This document shows positions 17,389 through 26,088 of a DNA stretch of 64,000 nucleotides, one piece after another. The first letter of the stretch is position 1; each line of letters begins with the position of its first letter. Origin of the DNA: CBDDHT01 sp965228615 (GTDB lineage: Bacteria > Pseudomonadota > Alphaproteobacteria > Rhizobiales > Methyloligellaceae). The stretch spans positions 372,001 to 436,000 of the forward strand of contig CBDDHT010000003.1 of assembly GCA_965228615.1 (NCBI GenBank), read 5' to 3'. The notes below the pieces were generated by a model that was not told the DNA's origin, made no database searches, and saw only the letters and a list, made by a program, of their open reading frames with translations. A program made the translations under genes and the position numbers.

Positions 17389-17487
17389 GATGCACCTCCA
17401 AAATTCAGCAATAAGCGTCAGTTTGAACGCCGATATATAGAATCTAGGCTGAATGGCCGATGAACGGAAGTCTTTGGCAGAACAGTG

Positions 17488-18918
17488 CTAAACCAACCAG
17501 ATCGCGGCAAGGCCGAGAAAGGCGAAGAAACCAACGACATCCGTAACCGTCGTCACGAACACACTCGATGCAAGAGCCGGATCGATGTCGAGCTGATCGA
17601 GCGTCAGAGGGATCAGGATCCCGGCCAGCGCGGCAACGAGCAGATTGATGACCATCGCCGCCGCTATCACGATGCCAAGCGTATCGCTGCTGAACCAGAA
17701 AAGCGCCACTGCCCCCATTATGATGGCAAACAAGAGACCATTGAGGACGCCGACCAGCAACTCTCTCTTGATGACGCGTAGCGCATTCACGCGCCCCAAC
17801 TCCTTCGTCGCGAGCGCACGCACGGCAACCGTCATGGTCTGTGTCCCTGCATTGCCGCCCATGGACGCAACGATGGGCATCAGGACTGCGAGAGCGACCA
17901 TCTGCGCGATCGTCGCATCGAAGAGACCGATCACGACCGAGGCCAGGATGGCCGTCAGCAGATTCACCGTCAGCCAGACGATCCGGCCGCGACTGGTACG
18001 CCACACGGTGTTGGCAAGCGATTCATCGCCGACACCGCCGAGATAGTGGATGTCTTCCTTGGCCTCTTCCTGAATGACTTCGACCACGTCGTCGGCCATG
18101 ACAACGCCGACAAGTCGTTCATTCTCGTCGACAACCGGCGCTGAAATCAGGGCAAAGCGCTGGAACTCGCGTGCAACCTCTTCCTGGTCTGTTTCAGCGA
18201 AAAATCGGCGAATATCACTCTCGGCGATATCCTCGACTCGCACCGGGCGTTTCGTTCGCAACAGGCGGTTGAGCTGTACGCTGCCCAACAGATGAAATGC
18301 CGGATCGACGAGAAAGATTTCGGAGAACGCATTCGGAAGATCGTCATCTTCACGCATATAGTCGATGGTCTGGCCGACGGTCCAAAACGGCGGCACCGCA
18401 ATGATATCGGCCTGCATCAGCCGGCCGGCTGAATCTTCGGGAAATTCAAGCGACCGCCTGAGCGTGGCGCGCTCACCCACGGTCAGCTTGGCAAGAATAT
18501 CCTTCTGGTCATCCTCATCCAGATCTTCGAGCAGATAAACCGCGTCATCCGACTCGAGGGCGCTAACCGCCTCGGCGACCTGCTCATTCGGCAGCACGTC
18601 GATGAGCTGGTCGCGAACCGGCTCTTCAAGCAACGGCAGGGCTTCGACATTGAAATCCGGCCCCAGCGCATCGATCAGCCGGACACGTTCATCGGGCTGA
18701 AGGAATTCGATCAGATCGGCGAGATCCGCTTCATGCAACGCGCCGGCAAGCGCCTGGATTTCCGTATCGTCTTCCGACGCGAGCGCGTGCTCGACCGTGC
18801 GCACGAATTCGGGCAGGAACGCGCCTTCTTCGTCGTGAAGCTGTAGCTCGTCGGTCGCTTCCTGCATCGTGCCATCCGTTGCAATTAGAGCGATCCGCGT
18901 CTCGCCAGGCTTAGACAA
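17488..18918 (-). CDS. mgtE: Magnesium transporter MgtE
   Basis: A 476-aa inner-membrane Mg2+ channel. Architecture is typical: MgtE N domain (about 30-135: ALHEADLADLIEFLQPDERVRLI), two CBS domains (about 140-260) and five hydrophobic helices (about 285-475) with the pore motif MPIVASMGGNAGTQT and the P-L-x-L-D-Q motif near the end. Mg2+ bound between the N and CBS domains closes the pore in characterised members. The longest frame starts with TTG at 18918; an ATG at 18867 is the alternative. No M-box riboswitch was recognised upstream. Confidence 0.93.
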   Translation of the reverse strand: MSKPGETRIALIATDGTMQEATDELQLHDEEGAFLPEFVRTVEHALASEDDTEIQALAGALHEADLADLIEFLQPDERVRLIDALGPDFNVEALPLLEEPVRDQLIDVLPNEQVAEAVSALESDDAVYLLEDLDEDDQKDILAKLTVGERATLRRSLEFPEDSAGRLMQADIIAVPPFWTVGQTIDYMREDDDLPNAFSEIFLVDPAFHLLGSVQLNRLLRTKRPVRVEDIAESDIRRFFAETDQEEVAREFQRFALISAPVVDENERLVGVVMADDVVEVIQEEAKEDIHYLGGVGDESLANTVWRTSRGRIVWLTVNLLTAILASVVIGLFDATIAQMVALAVLMPIVASMGGNAGTQTMTVAVRALATKELGRVNALRVIKRELLVGVLNGLLFAIIMGAVALFWFSSDTLGIVIAAAMVINLLVAALAGILIPLTLDQLDIDPALASSVFVTTVTDVVGFFAFLGLAAIWLV

Positions 18919-18933
18919 GCTGCTCTAACACTC

Positions 18934-18970
18934 TAGAATCGAATAGTTTTCCGGCGTTCAATCAACTCCG
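18934..18970. repeat. Dispersed element copy 2, upstream of mgtE
   Basis: This 37-base stretch begins TAGAATCGA and ends TCCG, and matches 16051-16087 at roughly three quarters of positions with one shifted gap. It lies immediately upstream of the mgtE start on the opposite strand. The inverted repeat is more degenerate than in copy 1. Confidence 0.4.
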
Positions 18971-19170
18971 GTTGGGTGTCATTTGGGTCGACGGCGGCCA
19001 TCTGACGACATGCCGCAGTTTTCTAATTTAAGGCCTTCCCTTGCCCCGCAATTGCCATCCTTTAGGCGATGAATGGCGGCCGCTGGTATTAACGCCTGTT
19101 TCGGGCGAACTGCCAGACAAAAATTGAATGTCCACCAATGCGGCGGTGGCGGCAGTTAGAGGTCAATCCA

Positions 19171-20028
19171 ATGCAACTCGCGATCGCGCGGCTCGCGGCG
19201 TGCTTCCTTGCTGCGTCTACGGCGCACGCCAGTGCCGCGGCCCATTGCCCGGGAAATCCGAATGCGCTGGGCGTCTCCCGGACGCTGGCGATCGATTCGA
19301 GCAGCGGCCCAAGATTCGGAACATGGCAGTATCCGGCCTATCGACATCTCAAGCGCGGCGCCCCCAAGGGCCTGGATCTTGCACCTGGCGAAGTCGTTCT
19401 CACCTTCGATGACGGACCGCATCCGATCCATACCCGCCGCATCCTGAGAGCGCTGGACCGCCACTGTGTCAAAGCGACCTTCTTCCCGGTCGGTCGCTGG
19501 GCGAATCATGTGCCTTACGTCGTGCGTCAGACCATAGCCCGCGGTCATACTGTGGGCGCCCATACCTGGTCGCACCCTCACCGGATCGACAAACGCCCCT
19601 TCGCCTACGCCAAAAAGGAGATCGAACGCGGGTTCGAAGCCGTGCGCAAAGCTGCTGGCGGCACCATCGCTCCCTTTCTGCGGTTTCCGGGCCTGCGCGA
19701 GACGAATGCCATGAACACCTTCGCCGCTGCTCGCGGTTACGCAATCTTTTCGACGGATATTACGAGCGACGATTGGACGGGCATCAGCGCAAAGACAATC
19801 GTTCGCCGTGTCATCGGGCGGATCAGGCGGCAAGGCCGAGGCATGATCCTGATGCACGATCCGAAACCCGAGACGGCCAAAGCCGTGCCAGCAATTCTCA
19901 ATGCCTTGAAAAGACATGGCTTCCGCATTGTTCACATCGTGCCGAAACAGCCGTTGAGCGGGCCGAGAAAGACTGCCAAGACGGCAGTCGACGACCATGG
20001 GCTACAAAAGGAGAGCCCGAAAAACTAA
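19171..20028 (+). CDS. Secreted polysaccharide deacetylase (NodB homology domain)
   Basis: A 285-aa carbohydrate esterase family 4 protein. The ATG at 19171 follows GAGG with eight bases between and opens a signal peptide (MQLAIARLAACFLAASTAHA); an ATG at 19138 would bury it. NodB motifs: TFDDGP with D80 and D81 (general base and metal ligand), HTWSHP with H131 and H135 (zinc ligands), then RFPGLRE and the C-terminal LMHD. It should remove N-acetyl groups from an extracellular sugar polymer such as peptidoglycan or an exopolysaccharide; the substrate is not evident. The next gene begins 10 bases after the stop. Confidence 0.88.
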   Translation: MQLAIARLAACFLAASTAHASAAAHCPGNPNALGVSRTLAIDSSSGPRFGTWQYPAYRHLKRGAPKGLDLAPGEVVLTFDDGPHPIHTRRILRALDRHCVKATFFPVGRWANHVPYVVRQTIARGHTVGAHTWSHPHRIDKRPFAYAKKEIERGFEAVRKAAGGTIAPFLRFPGLRETNAMNTFAAARGYAIFSTDITSDDWTGISAKTIVRRVIGRIRRQGRGMILMHDPKPETAKAVPAILNALKRHGFRIVHIVPKQPLSGPRKTAKTAVDDHGLQKESPKN

Positions 20029-20038
20029 AGTGAGTCCT

Positions 20039-21193
20039 ATGACGCCTGACCTTGAACGTATGACGGCTGACCTCACGCAGCTCGTCTCGACCCCCTCGAT
20101 CAATCCCTACGACAACCCACCGGCCCCTGGCCTGCAGGAAGCCGAAGTCGCCTATTGGCTTCTCGGTGCCATGGAAGACATCGGACTTGAGACCGGACAC
20201 CGCGATGTCGTGCCTGGCCGGCCGAACGTCTGGGGGCGACTCCGCGGTACCGGCGGCGGGTCTTGCCTCATGCTGGCGGGACATATGGATACGGTCGGCG
20301 TCGAAGGCTATGACGGCGATCCCTTTGCCGCCACGCTGCGCGATGGACGGCTGCATGGCCGCGGCGCCTGCGATATGAAAGCCGCCCTCGCCTCCTTCCT
20401 TGAGGTAGCGAGACTATTGGCAGCCGCCCCCCAGGCACTGGCGGGCGATCTATTGCTCATGTTCGTTGCGGACGAAGAGCACGTCATGATCGGCTCCAGG
20501 GATGCCGGCCAAAACGGCCCGCACGCGGACTACTGCATTGTCGGCGAGCCAACGGAGCTCGCCATCTGTCCCGCGCATAAAGGGCAAAGCTGCTTCGAGA
20601 TCACGGCCCTTGGCAAGGCCGTGCATTCCTCCATGCCGGAGCGAGGCGAAAACGCCATCGCCAACATGCACCGCATCATTGCGGCCCTCGCTACCTATCC
20701 GGACGAACTGCTGGAGCGGCCCGCCCATCCCCTTTGCGGCAATGCTCGTTTCTCGCCCGTTCAGATCGAAGGTGGCCAGTCGCATTCGGCAATTCCCGAG
20801 CGCTGCGCACTCATGATCGACCGGCGCACGGTCCCTGGCGAGACGTCCGCCAGCGTCGCCGACGAAATACGCGAACGGCTTGAACCTCTGAAAAGCGATG
20901 GAATCTCGTTTGAGATATCGGAGCCAATCCTCGACGTCGCGCCTTTGGATACCGCGGCCGATTCACCGATCACGGCGGCTGCTGTGAGCGCCGTGGAGAG
21001 GCTGAACGGCACACCGCCCGTGCTTAGCGCATTCCCGGGAGGAACCGATGGACCGAATTTCGGCTGCCCGGCCATAATCTGCGGCCCCGGGTCGCTCGCT
21101 CAGGCGCATACGATCGATGAATATGTGGAGCTCACACAGCTAGAGGGCGCGGCACAAATCTATCTCAGCGTCGCAAAATCGCTCTTGGCATAG
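20039..21193 (+). CDS. M20 family metallopeptidase (ArgE/DapE-type deacylase)
   Basis: A 384-aa di-zinc amidohydrolase of the family that includes acetylornithine deacetylase and succinyl-diaminopimelate desuccinylase. Visible metal sites: AGHMDTV, GRGACDMK, DEEHVMIGS (catalytic Glu), CIVGEPTE and the late His in AQAHTIDEY. A dimerisation domain interrupts the catalytic domain around 175-285. The ATG at 20039 is used because the upstream ATG (19997) overlaps the deacetylase gene and adds unrelated basic residues. Whether it is a true ArgE or a related deacylase cannot be decided; it may form a two-gene unit with the polysaccharide deacetylase. Confidence 0.85.
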   Translation: MTPDLERMTADLTQLVSTPSINPYDNPPAPGLQEAEVAYWLLGAMEDIGLETGHRDVVPGRPNVWGRLRGTGGGSCLMLAGHMDTVGVEGYDGDPFAATLRDGRLHGRGACDMKAALASFLEVARLLAAAPQALAGDLLLMFVADEEHVMIGSRDAGQNGPHADYCIVGEPTELAICPAHKGQSCFEITALGKAVHSSMPERGENAIANMHRIIAALATYPDELLERPAHPLCGNARFSPVQIEGGQSHSAIPERCALMIDRRTVPGETSASVADEIRERLEPLKSDGISFEISEPILDVAPLDTAADSPITAAAVSAVERLNGTPPVLSAFPGGTDGPNFGCPAIICGPGSLAQAHTIDEYVELTQLEGAAQIYLSVAKSLLA

Positions 21194-21298
21194 GCTTGAG
21201 CGACCACGCACAGGACATGCTATGCCGCCGCCATGGCTCAAGAACTCAAAGGAGGTTAGAAAAAAACAACACACGGCAAATTTGCCAGTGAGAGGTGA

Positions 21299-21385
21299 TG
21301 GTGCGGTCGAGAAGACTCGAACTTCCACCCGTGTTACCGGACAGCGACCTCAACGCTGCGCGTCTACCAATTCCGCCACGACCGC
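21299..21385 (-). tRNA. tRNA-Leu(GAG)
   Basis: Read on the minus strand, 21385 to 21299. The acceptor GCGGTCG pairs with CGACCGC, followed by A and an encoded CCA. The D-arm contains AATTGGTAGACGC. The anticodon stem CAGCG/CGCTG carries loop TTGAGGT with anticodon GAG (reads CUU and CUC). A class II variable arm follows, then TTCGAGT in the T-loop. Length 87 bases with CCA. It stands alone between an M20 peptidase gene and a FliN-like gene. Confidence 0.95.
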
Positions 21386-21473
21386 AAGTCGCGCGCCCAT
21401 ATGTCAAGCGCGCGAGGACTTCATGTAGCAAACCCGTATGGGGCCTGCAAGCGCCAGAAATAAACGAATTTGC

Positions 21474-21728
21474 CTACTTGCCTGTCGCCGAACGCCTCAG
21501 CTTTTCGCTCACCGACACTGCGATCTTCTCGCCTTGCACGATCACTTCGCCCCTGGCGATCGGTGCGTTATTGGCGAGGATCTCGACTTCTTCGTCCTCG
21601 CTCGTGTCGAGTTCGATCACGGCACCGCGTCCCATGCGCAGCAATTGATGCACCGGCATGGACGTTTTGCCGAGCACAACAGTCACCTCGATGGGGATGC
21701 TATTGATGGTTTTCGCTGCTTCGCTCAA
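21474..21728 (-). CDS. FliN/SpoA-domain protein (flagellar motor switch family)
   Basis: An 84-87 aa protein made almost entirely of a SpoA (surface presentation of antigens) domain: IPIEVTVVLGKTSMPVHQLLRMGRGAVIELD, then VEILANNAPIARGEVIV, as in FliN, where it forms the switch ring of the flagellar motor. A TTG at 21728 lies nine bases after GGAGA and is the preferred start; another TTG at 21737 is too close to that site. No other flagellar or type III secretion gene is near, so it is either an orphan fliN of a dispersed flagellar regulon or a homologue with another job. Confidence 0.8.
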   Translation of the reverse strand: MSEAAKTINSIPIEVTVVLGKTSMPVHQLLRMGRGAVIELDTSEDEEVEILANNAPIARGEVIVQGEKIAVSVSEKLRRSATGK

Positions 21729-21824
21729 AACTGACAATCTCCGCTGTGGGTAGAATCGACCTTATGGTTCTTGAGGATCGATTGTTCACACTTATGGTTA
21801 CCGGATCGTAAAGGTCGACGCGAA

Positions 21825-22511
21825 ATGGCACAGACTTTCATGCAGCAATCCGGCCGCGAGGTGCCCGTTGAATGGCGGGTAAGCGAGCATCCCGTCCCCT
21901 ATGACGAGGCGCTGGCGGAGATGGAGCGCCGCGTGGCGGCAATCGCGTCGGGCAATGAGACGGAATCAGTCTGGCTTCTCGAGCATCCGCCGCTTTATAC
22001 GGCCGGCACCAGCGCCAACGATCGCGATCTGGTCGATCCGGACCGGTTTCCTGTTTTCCATACGGGACGCGGCGGCCAGTACACCTATCACGGGCCGGGC
22101 CAGCGCATTGTCTATGTCATGCTCGATCTGAAACGCCGGCGTCCTGACGTGCGCCGGTTTGTCTGTGCCTTGGAGGACTGGGTCATCGCCACCCTCACCC
22201 ACTTCAATGTGGCGGGCGAGCGGCGCGAGGGCCGTGTCGGCGTCTGGGTGGCACGCCCGGAACTCGGAGCTACGCGGGAGGACAAGATCGCCGCTATCGG
22301 AGTCAGGGTCCGCCGATGGGTCACCTTTCACGGCATCAGTCTCAACGTCGATCCGAACCTGGAACACTATGCCGGCATCGTTCCCTGCGGCATTGCCGAG
22401 CACGGCGTGACAAGCCTGGTCGACCTCGGACGGCCCGTGACCATGAACGATGCCGATATCGCCCTGCGCACGGCTTTCGAACGGACCTTCGGCCCGACGC
22501 AGAATATTTAG
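21825..22511 (+). CDS. lipB: Octanoyltransferase LipB
   Basis: Transfers octanoate from acyl carrier protein to the lipoyl domains of 2-oxoacid dehydrogenases and the glycine cleavage H protein, the first step of endogenous lipoate synthesis. The 228-aa chain shows the family motifs WLLEHPPLYTAG, GRGGQYTYHGPGQ, REDKIAAIGVR (K154) and GIVPCGI (acyl-accepting C188). The ATG at 21825 follows AAAGG at good spacing; the frame is open 18 codons further but without matching sequence. It is divergent from the FliN-like gene and followed by a long palindrome. Confidence 0.95.
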   Translation: MAQTFMQQSGREVPVEWRVSEHPVPYDEALAEMERRVAAIASGNETESVWLLEHPPLYTAGTSANDRDLVDPDRFPVFHTGRGGQYTYHGPGQRIVYVMLDLKRRRPDVRRFVCALEDWVIATLTHFNVAGERREGRVGVWVARPELGATREDKIAAIGVRVRRWVTFHGISLNVDPNLEHYAGIVPCGIAEHGVTSLVDLGRPVTMNDADIALRTAFERTFGPTQNI

Positions 22512-22528
22512 AGGCTTGATTTGAAAAT

Positions 22529-22614
22529 CCTTAAGCCGGCCCTCTCCTCCGGCCAAACCACCCCGAGGGTACTCTTCTTGGGTGGTTGGGCCGGGGGAGC
22601 GGGCCGGCTTAAGG
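22529..22614. repeat. Long palindromic element between convergent lipB and CHAT genes
   Basis: The left arm begins CCTTAAGCCGGCCC and the right arm ends GGGCCGGCTTAAGG, with further pairing inward through CTCC/GGAG-like, CCGGCC/GGCCGG and ACCACCC/GGGTGGT blocks, giving a stem of about 35 bases with a few mismatches around an 11-15 base loop. No U-tract follows on either side. It may act as a bidirectional terminator or be a REP-like repeat. Confidence 0.7.
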
Positions 22615-22631
22615 ACACTGAGGTCTAGCTC

Positions 22632-25600
22632 TTAATCTCCGACGACGATGAATGGCGCCCAGACTGCCGGATAGGCGTTCAGAGGATCTTTCTCGTCGGC
22701 AATCAGCGCGATCATTGAGCGCCGCAGGGCTTCCGCTTTGTCAAGCGTTGCATCCTGAGCCCGGGCATCGAAGATCTGCGAAGTCAGGGTGACTGCGGCG
22801 CTGGACGCCACCGGCCAGTGCGAGACCAAAAGGGCACGCGCGCCGGCATAGATGAATGACTTGGCGAGTCCCGATAATGCCTCGGCACCCGGCTTGTCGC
22901 CGGCAGCCGTGTTGCAGGCCGACAGGACCACCCAGTCGGCATTGAGCTTGAGCTGTGCGACTTCGCTTGCGGTCAGCAGGCCATTGTCGATGTCGCTGGG
23001 CGCACTCGGCACGGTCAATGCCAATGCGGGTTCCGCTGCCGTACTGCCAAGCTTCTCAAGATCACCTGCCACGAGACCATGGGTCGCAAAATAGACGACA
23101 CGATAGTTCTGCAGCTTGGCGGATTTTACATCGCGCTCTGTCGCCGTCGCGCCGAGACGCAGTTTCGTCCCATCCGCGCCAAGCCGCTCGGCCACATGTC
23201 GCAATTCGTCGGCTGTATCGGGCAGTGGCGACAAGCTGGCCGCAAGTAGACGCAGGTCGACCTGTCCTCCCGGCTTATAGAAATTGGAGAAGGCGCGCGT
23301 CTTCACGGCCGTAACCTTGGTCCCTCTGACTTCGCCGGCGGCACCGCCTCCGAAGTCGGGATTGCCATAACCGATGAATGCGTCTCTTGCCGACTCTTTG
23401 CTTGCAAAGACCCGCAGAGCCCGCAGTGAGGTCACAGACGGCAGAATGGCGATGGCATGCCGCTTCACCAGCCAGGCGACATCCCGGTAGCCAGTCATCA
23501 CCGGCGGGATCGCTTGCGCCGGCGGATCGGTGACAAGCACATTGAACGGAAGGCTGGTCAGGGCACCGACCGGAACAATGAGCAGTTTCCGCTTATCGGA
23601 AATGATGTCCTCGACCGGGCCGAGCAGATCCTTGTAGAGCGCATGGGATTTCTCAAGGTCGAAGAGATCCTCTCGACGCTGAAGCGCTTCGAAGTCAAGA
23701 CCTTTGCGCAAAGCGGCCACTCGGGCCGAGAGGCTTTCGGCCGACTGGGCATTAGGGAGCTTCTGCCATCGCACTGCCTCATCCGTGACGGCCCAGACAT
23801 ACCCCTCGCCTTTCGTCAGAAGATAGACAACCAGCGCCTCATCCTCCGCAAGCAGGCCACGGATGCTCTTAATCGAGAGCGGAGCCGGGTTTGTCAGTTC
23901 GCCATAGCTCGGGAACTTTTTTTCCAAACGTGCGGACAGTCTGGCGAGCCGTTTTTCAACTGCGCTTCGCTCACGTCTCAGCCCGGCGGATACTTTCGGG
24001 TCCCGCGTATTGGCGGGTTTTGTGAACTCCGCAACCAGTGTCTTTTCGATCGCTTGGAGACTAGCGGTAAGATCCTGCTGTTCGCGAACGACCTTGCCGA
24101 GCGCCTTGTCGTCCGCCCCGAAGCGGGCTGCCATTTGTGACAGCGCCGCCGACACCGATGTCGTGCCATGGCGTTGCGCCGCTGCAAGCGCCTCGTCTGC
24201 AAGCGCGCTCCGATCCGCTTTCCTGCCGCTGGCGACTTCGAAAGCGATGCTGACGACCTGCTCAAACACATGGTTCAATGGTTGCGTTCGACTGTCGTCC
24301 GTGTCCGAGCGGCTGGCGACGGAGCGCTCCTGAAGCGATGCAACGGTCATTGCCGCATCGCGCGCAGCGCTCAGTGCCTTTTCAGGTTTTCCGTCTCTTT
24401 GGTTCACAAAGGCGAGTTGGCTGAAAATCTTGGCAGTGCTCGGATTGGTGGGACCGGCGGTCTTTTCGGCTATCTTACGGCCGCGCTCGTAAAGCGGGAT
24501 TGCCTTGGCAAATACCCCTTGTGCCGAATGTGCATTCGCCAGATTGAGGATGCTTTGGAGAACCGCCTGATGGTCTGCTCCCAGCGTCTTTTCGCGAATA
24601 GCCAAAGCACGCTTGTGATAGGACACCGCTTTGGCATGCTGTCCGAGGGACACACGCGCGGTCCCAATATTGTCGAGCGCAAGCGCGGTTTGGGGATGCG
24701 ATTTCCCATAGACCTTGTTGTAGATCTTCAACGCTTTCTCATAGAGGGTCAGCGCGTCTTTAAAGTCTCCCCGTAAATTGAGAGCGCCAGCATAGTTGAG
24801 ATAGCTGTCGGCAACCCGGGGATGCTGAGGACCTAACGCCTTTTTCTTGATTGCGATTGCACGCTCGTGCAGTGGGACAGCCTCATCGAAACGGCCCTGG
24901 TTGCTATACACACTGGCGAGATTTTCACGCGTATTGGCAAGATTGACGTTATCGTCGCTCAATCTTGCATCGTAAATTTCGAGCGCCTGCTTATAGAGCT
25001 TTGCCGCCTTCGGGAGATTGTCCAACTCCTTGTAGATATTGGCCAGATTGTTGAGCGTGGTTCCGACATTTTCGTGTCTCGGTCCGAGCACTTCTATGAA
25101 GATGTCGCGCGACTTCTCCATAAGCGAAATGGCCTCGTCATATTGCCCCATGCTGCGATTGACGTTCGCCAGATTGCCGTAAGTATTGGCCACCGCAGCG
25201 GTTCTGGGCCCTATCACCTGTTTGTATGAGGCCAGCGCAGACTCGAACAGCGAGAGCGACTCATCAAAACGGCCAAGCAAATGCAGCACATCCGCAACCC
25301 GCTCCCGGGCGCCAGCCGTTTGTGCTGCCGCAGGACCACGGGCATTCTCAACGAGTTCGAGATTGCGTTCGAGAAGCGGCAATGCCTCCCGGTAACTCCC
25401 TTGCCGGTAGTAGGCGCTTGCAAGATTTCCAACCGTATTCGCGATACTCGGATTGTCGGCCTTCAGTCGCTTTTCGTAGATCTTGAGCGCACGCTTGTAG
25501 AGCGGAACAGCTGTCGCCGGCTGACCGAGATTGAAATGCGCATTGGCCAGATTGTTGAGCATATCGCCAACCGCCGCATGGCTGCGCCCCTGCGTTTTTT

Positions 25601-25922
25601 CATAGATCGGCAGGGCCTGCTTGTAGGACTTGATGGCGTCGCCATAGCGTCCCTGATTTAGAACCGCGAGCGCGAGATTGTTAAGGCTGAGGCCGTAGTT
25701 GATATGACGCCGTCCATAGCGCTTGCGCGCGATCGTGACCATGCGCTTGGCAAAACGTTCGGCGCCCGTGAAATCACCGGCACCGATGGCCTTCAGGTAT
25801 GCCGGCTTCAAAGCCTCGAAGCTCTTTTGGGCCGCGGCAGGATTGACGTCCAACGAAAACAAGCTCGCTGCCAATGCGACCAGTACAAGACCGTGTCTGC
25901 AGCCCCTCAGATACCGCTCCAT
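22632..25922 (-). CDS. Secreted TPR-CHAT caspase-like protein
   Basis: A protein of about 1096 aa. The ATG at 25922 lies about 11 bases after GGGAG; a GTG four codons earlier abuts that site and is less likely. A signal peptide (GLVLVALAASLFSLDV, cleavage near AAAQ) precedes about ten 42-residue kinesin-light-chain-like TPR repeats (about 40-480; recurring LNNLANxxxxxGxxxxAxxLYKRAL). A helical linker leads to a C-terminal CHAT protease domain (about 740-1092). The predicted dyad is H948 (YFATHGL) and C1003 (LSACNTAAGD). The CHAT part closely resembles that of the 1572-aa protein upstream, but the N-terminal modules differ. Role unknown; the TPR array implies protein-protein recognition in the periplasm. 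Confidence 0.85.
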   Translation of the reverse strand: MERYLRGCRHGLVLVALAASLFSLDVNPAAAQKSFEALKPAYLKAIGAGDFTGAERFAKRMVTIARKRYGRRHINYGLSLNNLALAVLNQGRYGDAIKSYKQALPIYEKTQGRSHAAVGDMLNNLANAHFNLGQPATAVPLYKRALKIYEKRLKADNPSIANTVGNLASAYYRQGSYREALPLLERNLELVENARGPAAAQTAGARERVADVLHLLGRFDESLSLFESALASYKQVIGPRTAAVANTYGNLANVNRSMGQYDEAISLMEKSRDIFIEVLGPRHENVGTTLNNLANIYKELDNLPKAAKLYKQALEIYDARLSDDNVNLANTRENLASVYSNQGRFDEAVPLHERAIAIKKKALGPQHPRVADSYLNYAGALNLRGDFKDALTLYEKALKIYNKVYGKSHPQTALALDNIGTARVSLGQHAKAVSYHKRALAIREKTLGADHQAVLQSILNLANAHSAQGVFAKAIPLYERGRKIAEKTAGPTNPSTAKIFSQLAFVNQRDGKPEKALSAARDAAMTVASLQERSVASRSDTDDSRTQPLNHVFEQVVSIAFEVASGRKADRSALADEALAAAQRHGTTSVSAALSQMAARFGADDKALGKVVREQQDLTASLQAIEKTLVAEFTKPANTRDPKVSAGLRRERSAVEKRLARLSARLEKKFPSYGELTNPAPLSIKSIRGLLAEDEALVVYLLTKGEGYVWAVTDEAVRWQKLPNAQSAESLSARVAALRKGLDFEALQRREDLFDLEKSHALYKDLLGPVEDIISDKRKLLIVPVGALTSLPFNVLVTDPPAQAIPPVMTGYRDVAWLVKRHAIAILPSVTSLRALRVFASKESARDAFIGYGNPDFGGGAAGEVRGTKVTAVKTRAFSNFYKPGGQVDLRLLAASLSPLPDTADELRHVAERLGADGTKLRLGATATERDVKSAKLQNYRVVYFATHGLVAGDLEKLGSTAAEPALALTVPSAPSDIDNGLLTASEVAQLKLNADWVVLSACNTAAGDKPGAEALSGLAKSFIYAGARALLVSHWPVASSAAVTLTSQIFDARAQDATLDKAEALRRSMIALIADEKDPLNAYPAVWAPFIVVGD

Positions 25923-26088
25923 CGATCGAAACACTCCCTTTTACAAACAGAACGCACCGGCGTTCCGATCGGTTCCATTGCTGTGAGCAAGCCGTCCCGA
26001 CACACCAACACACTGGTCCATAAAGATTATCACAGACTTCCAAGGCCTGAAGATCAGGCTGTTCGGGACCTTAACAAGCGACAAATCT

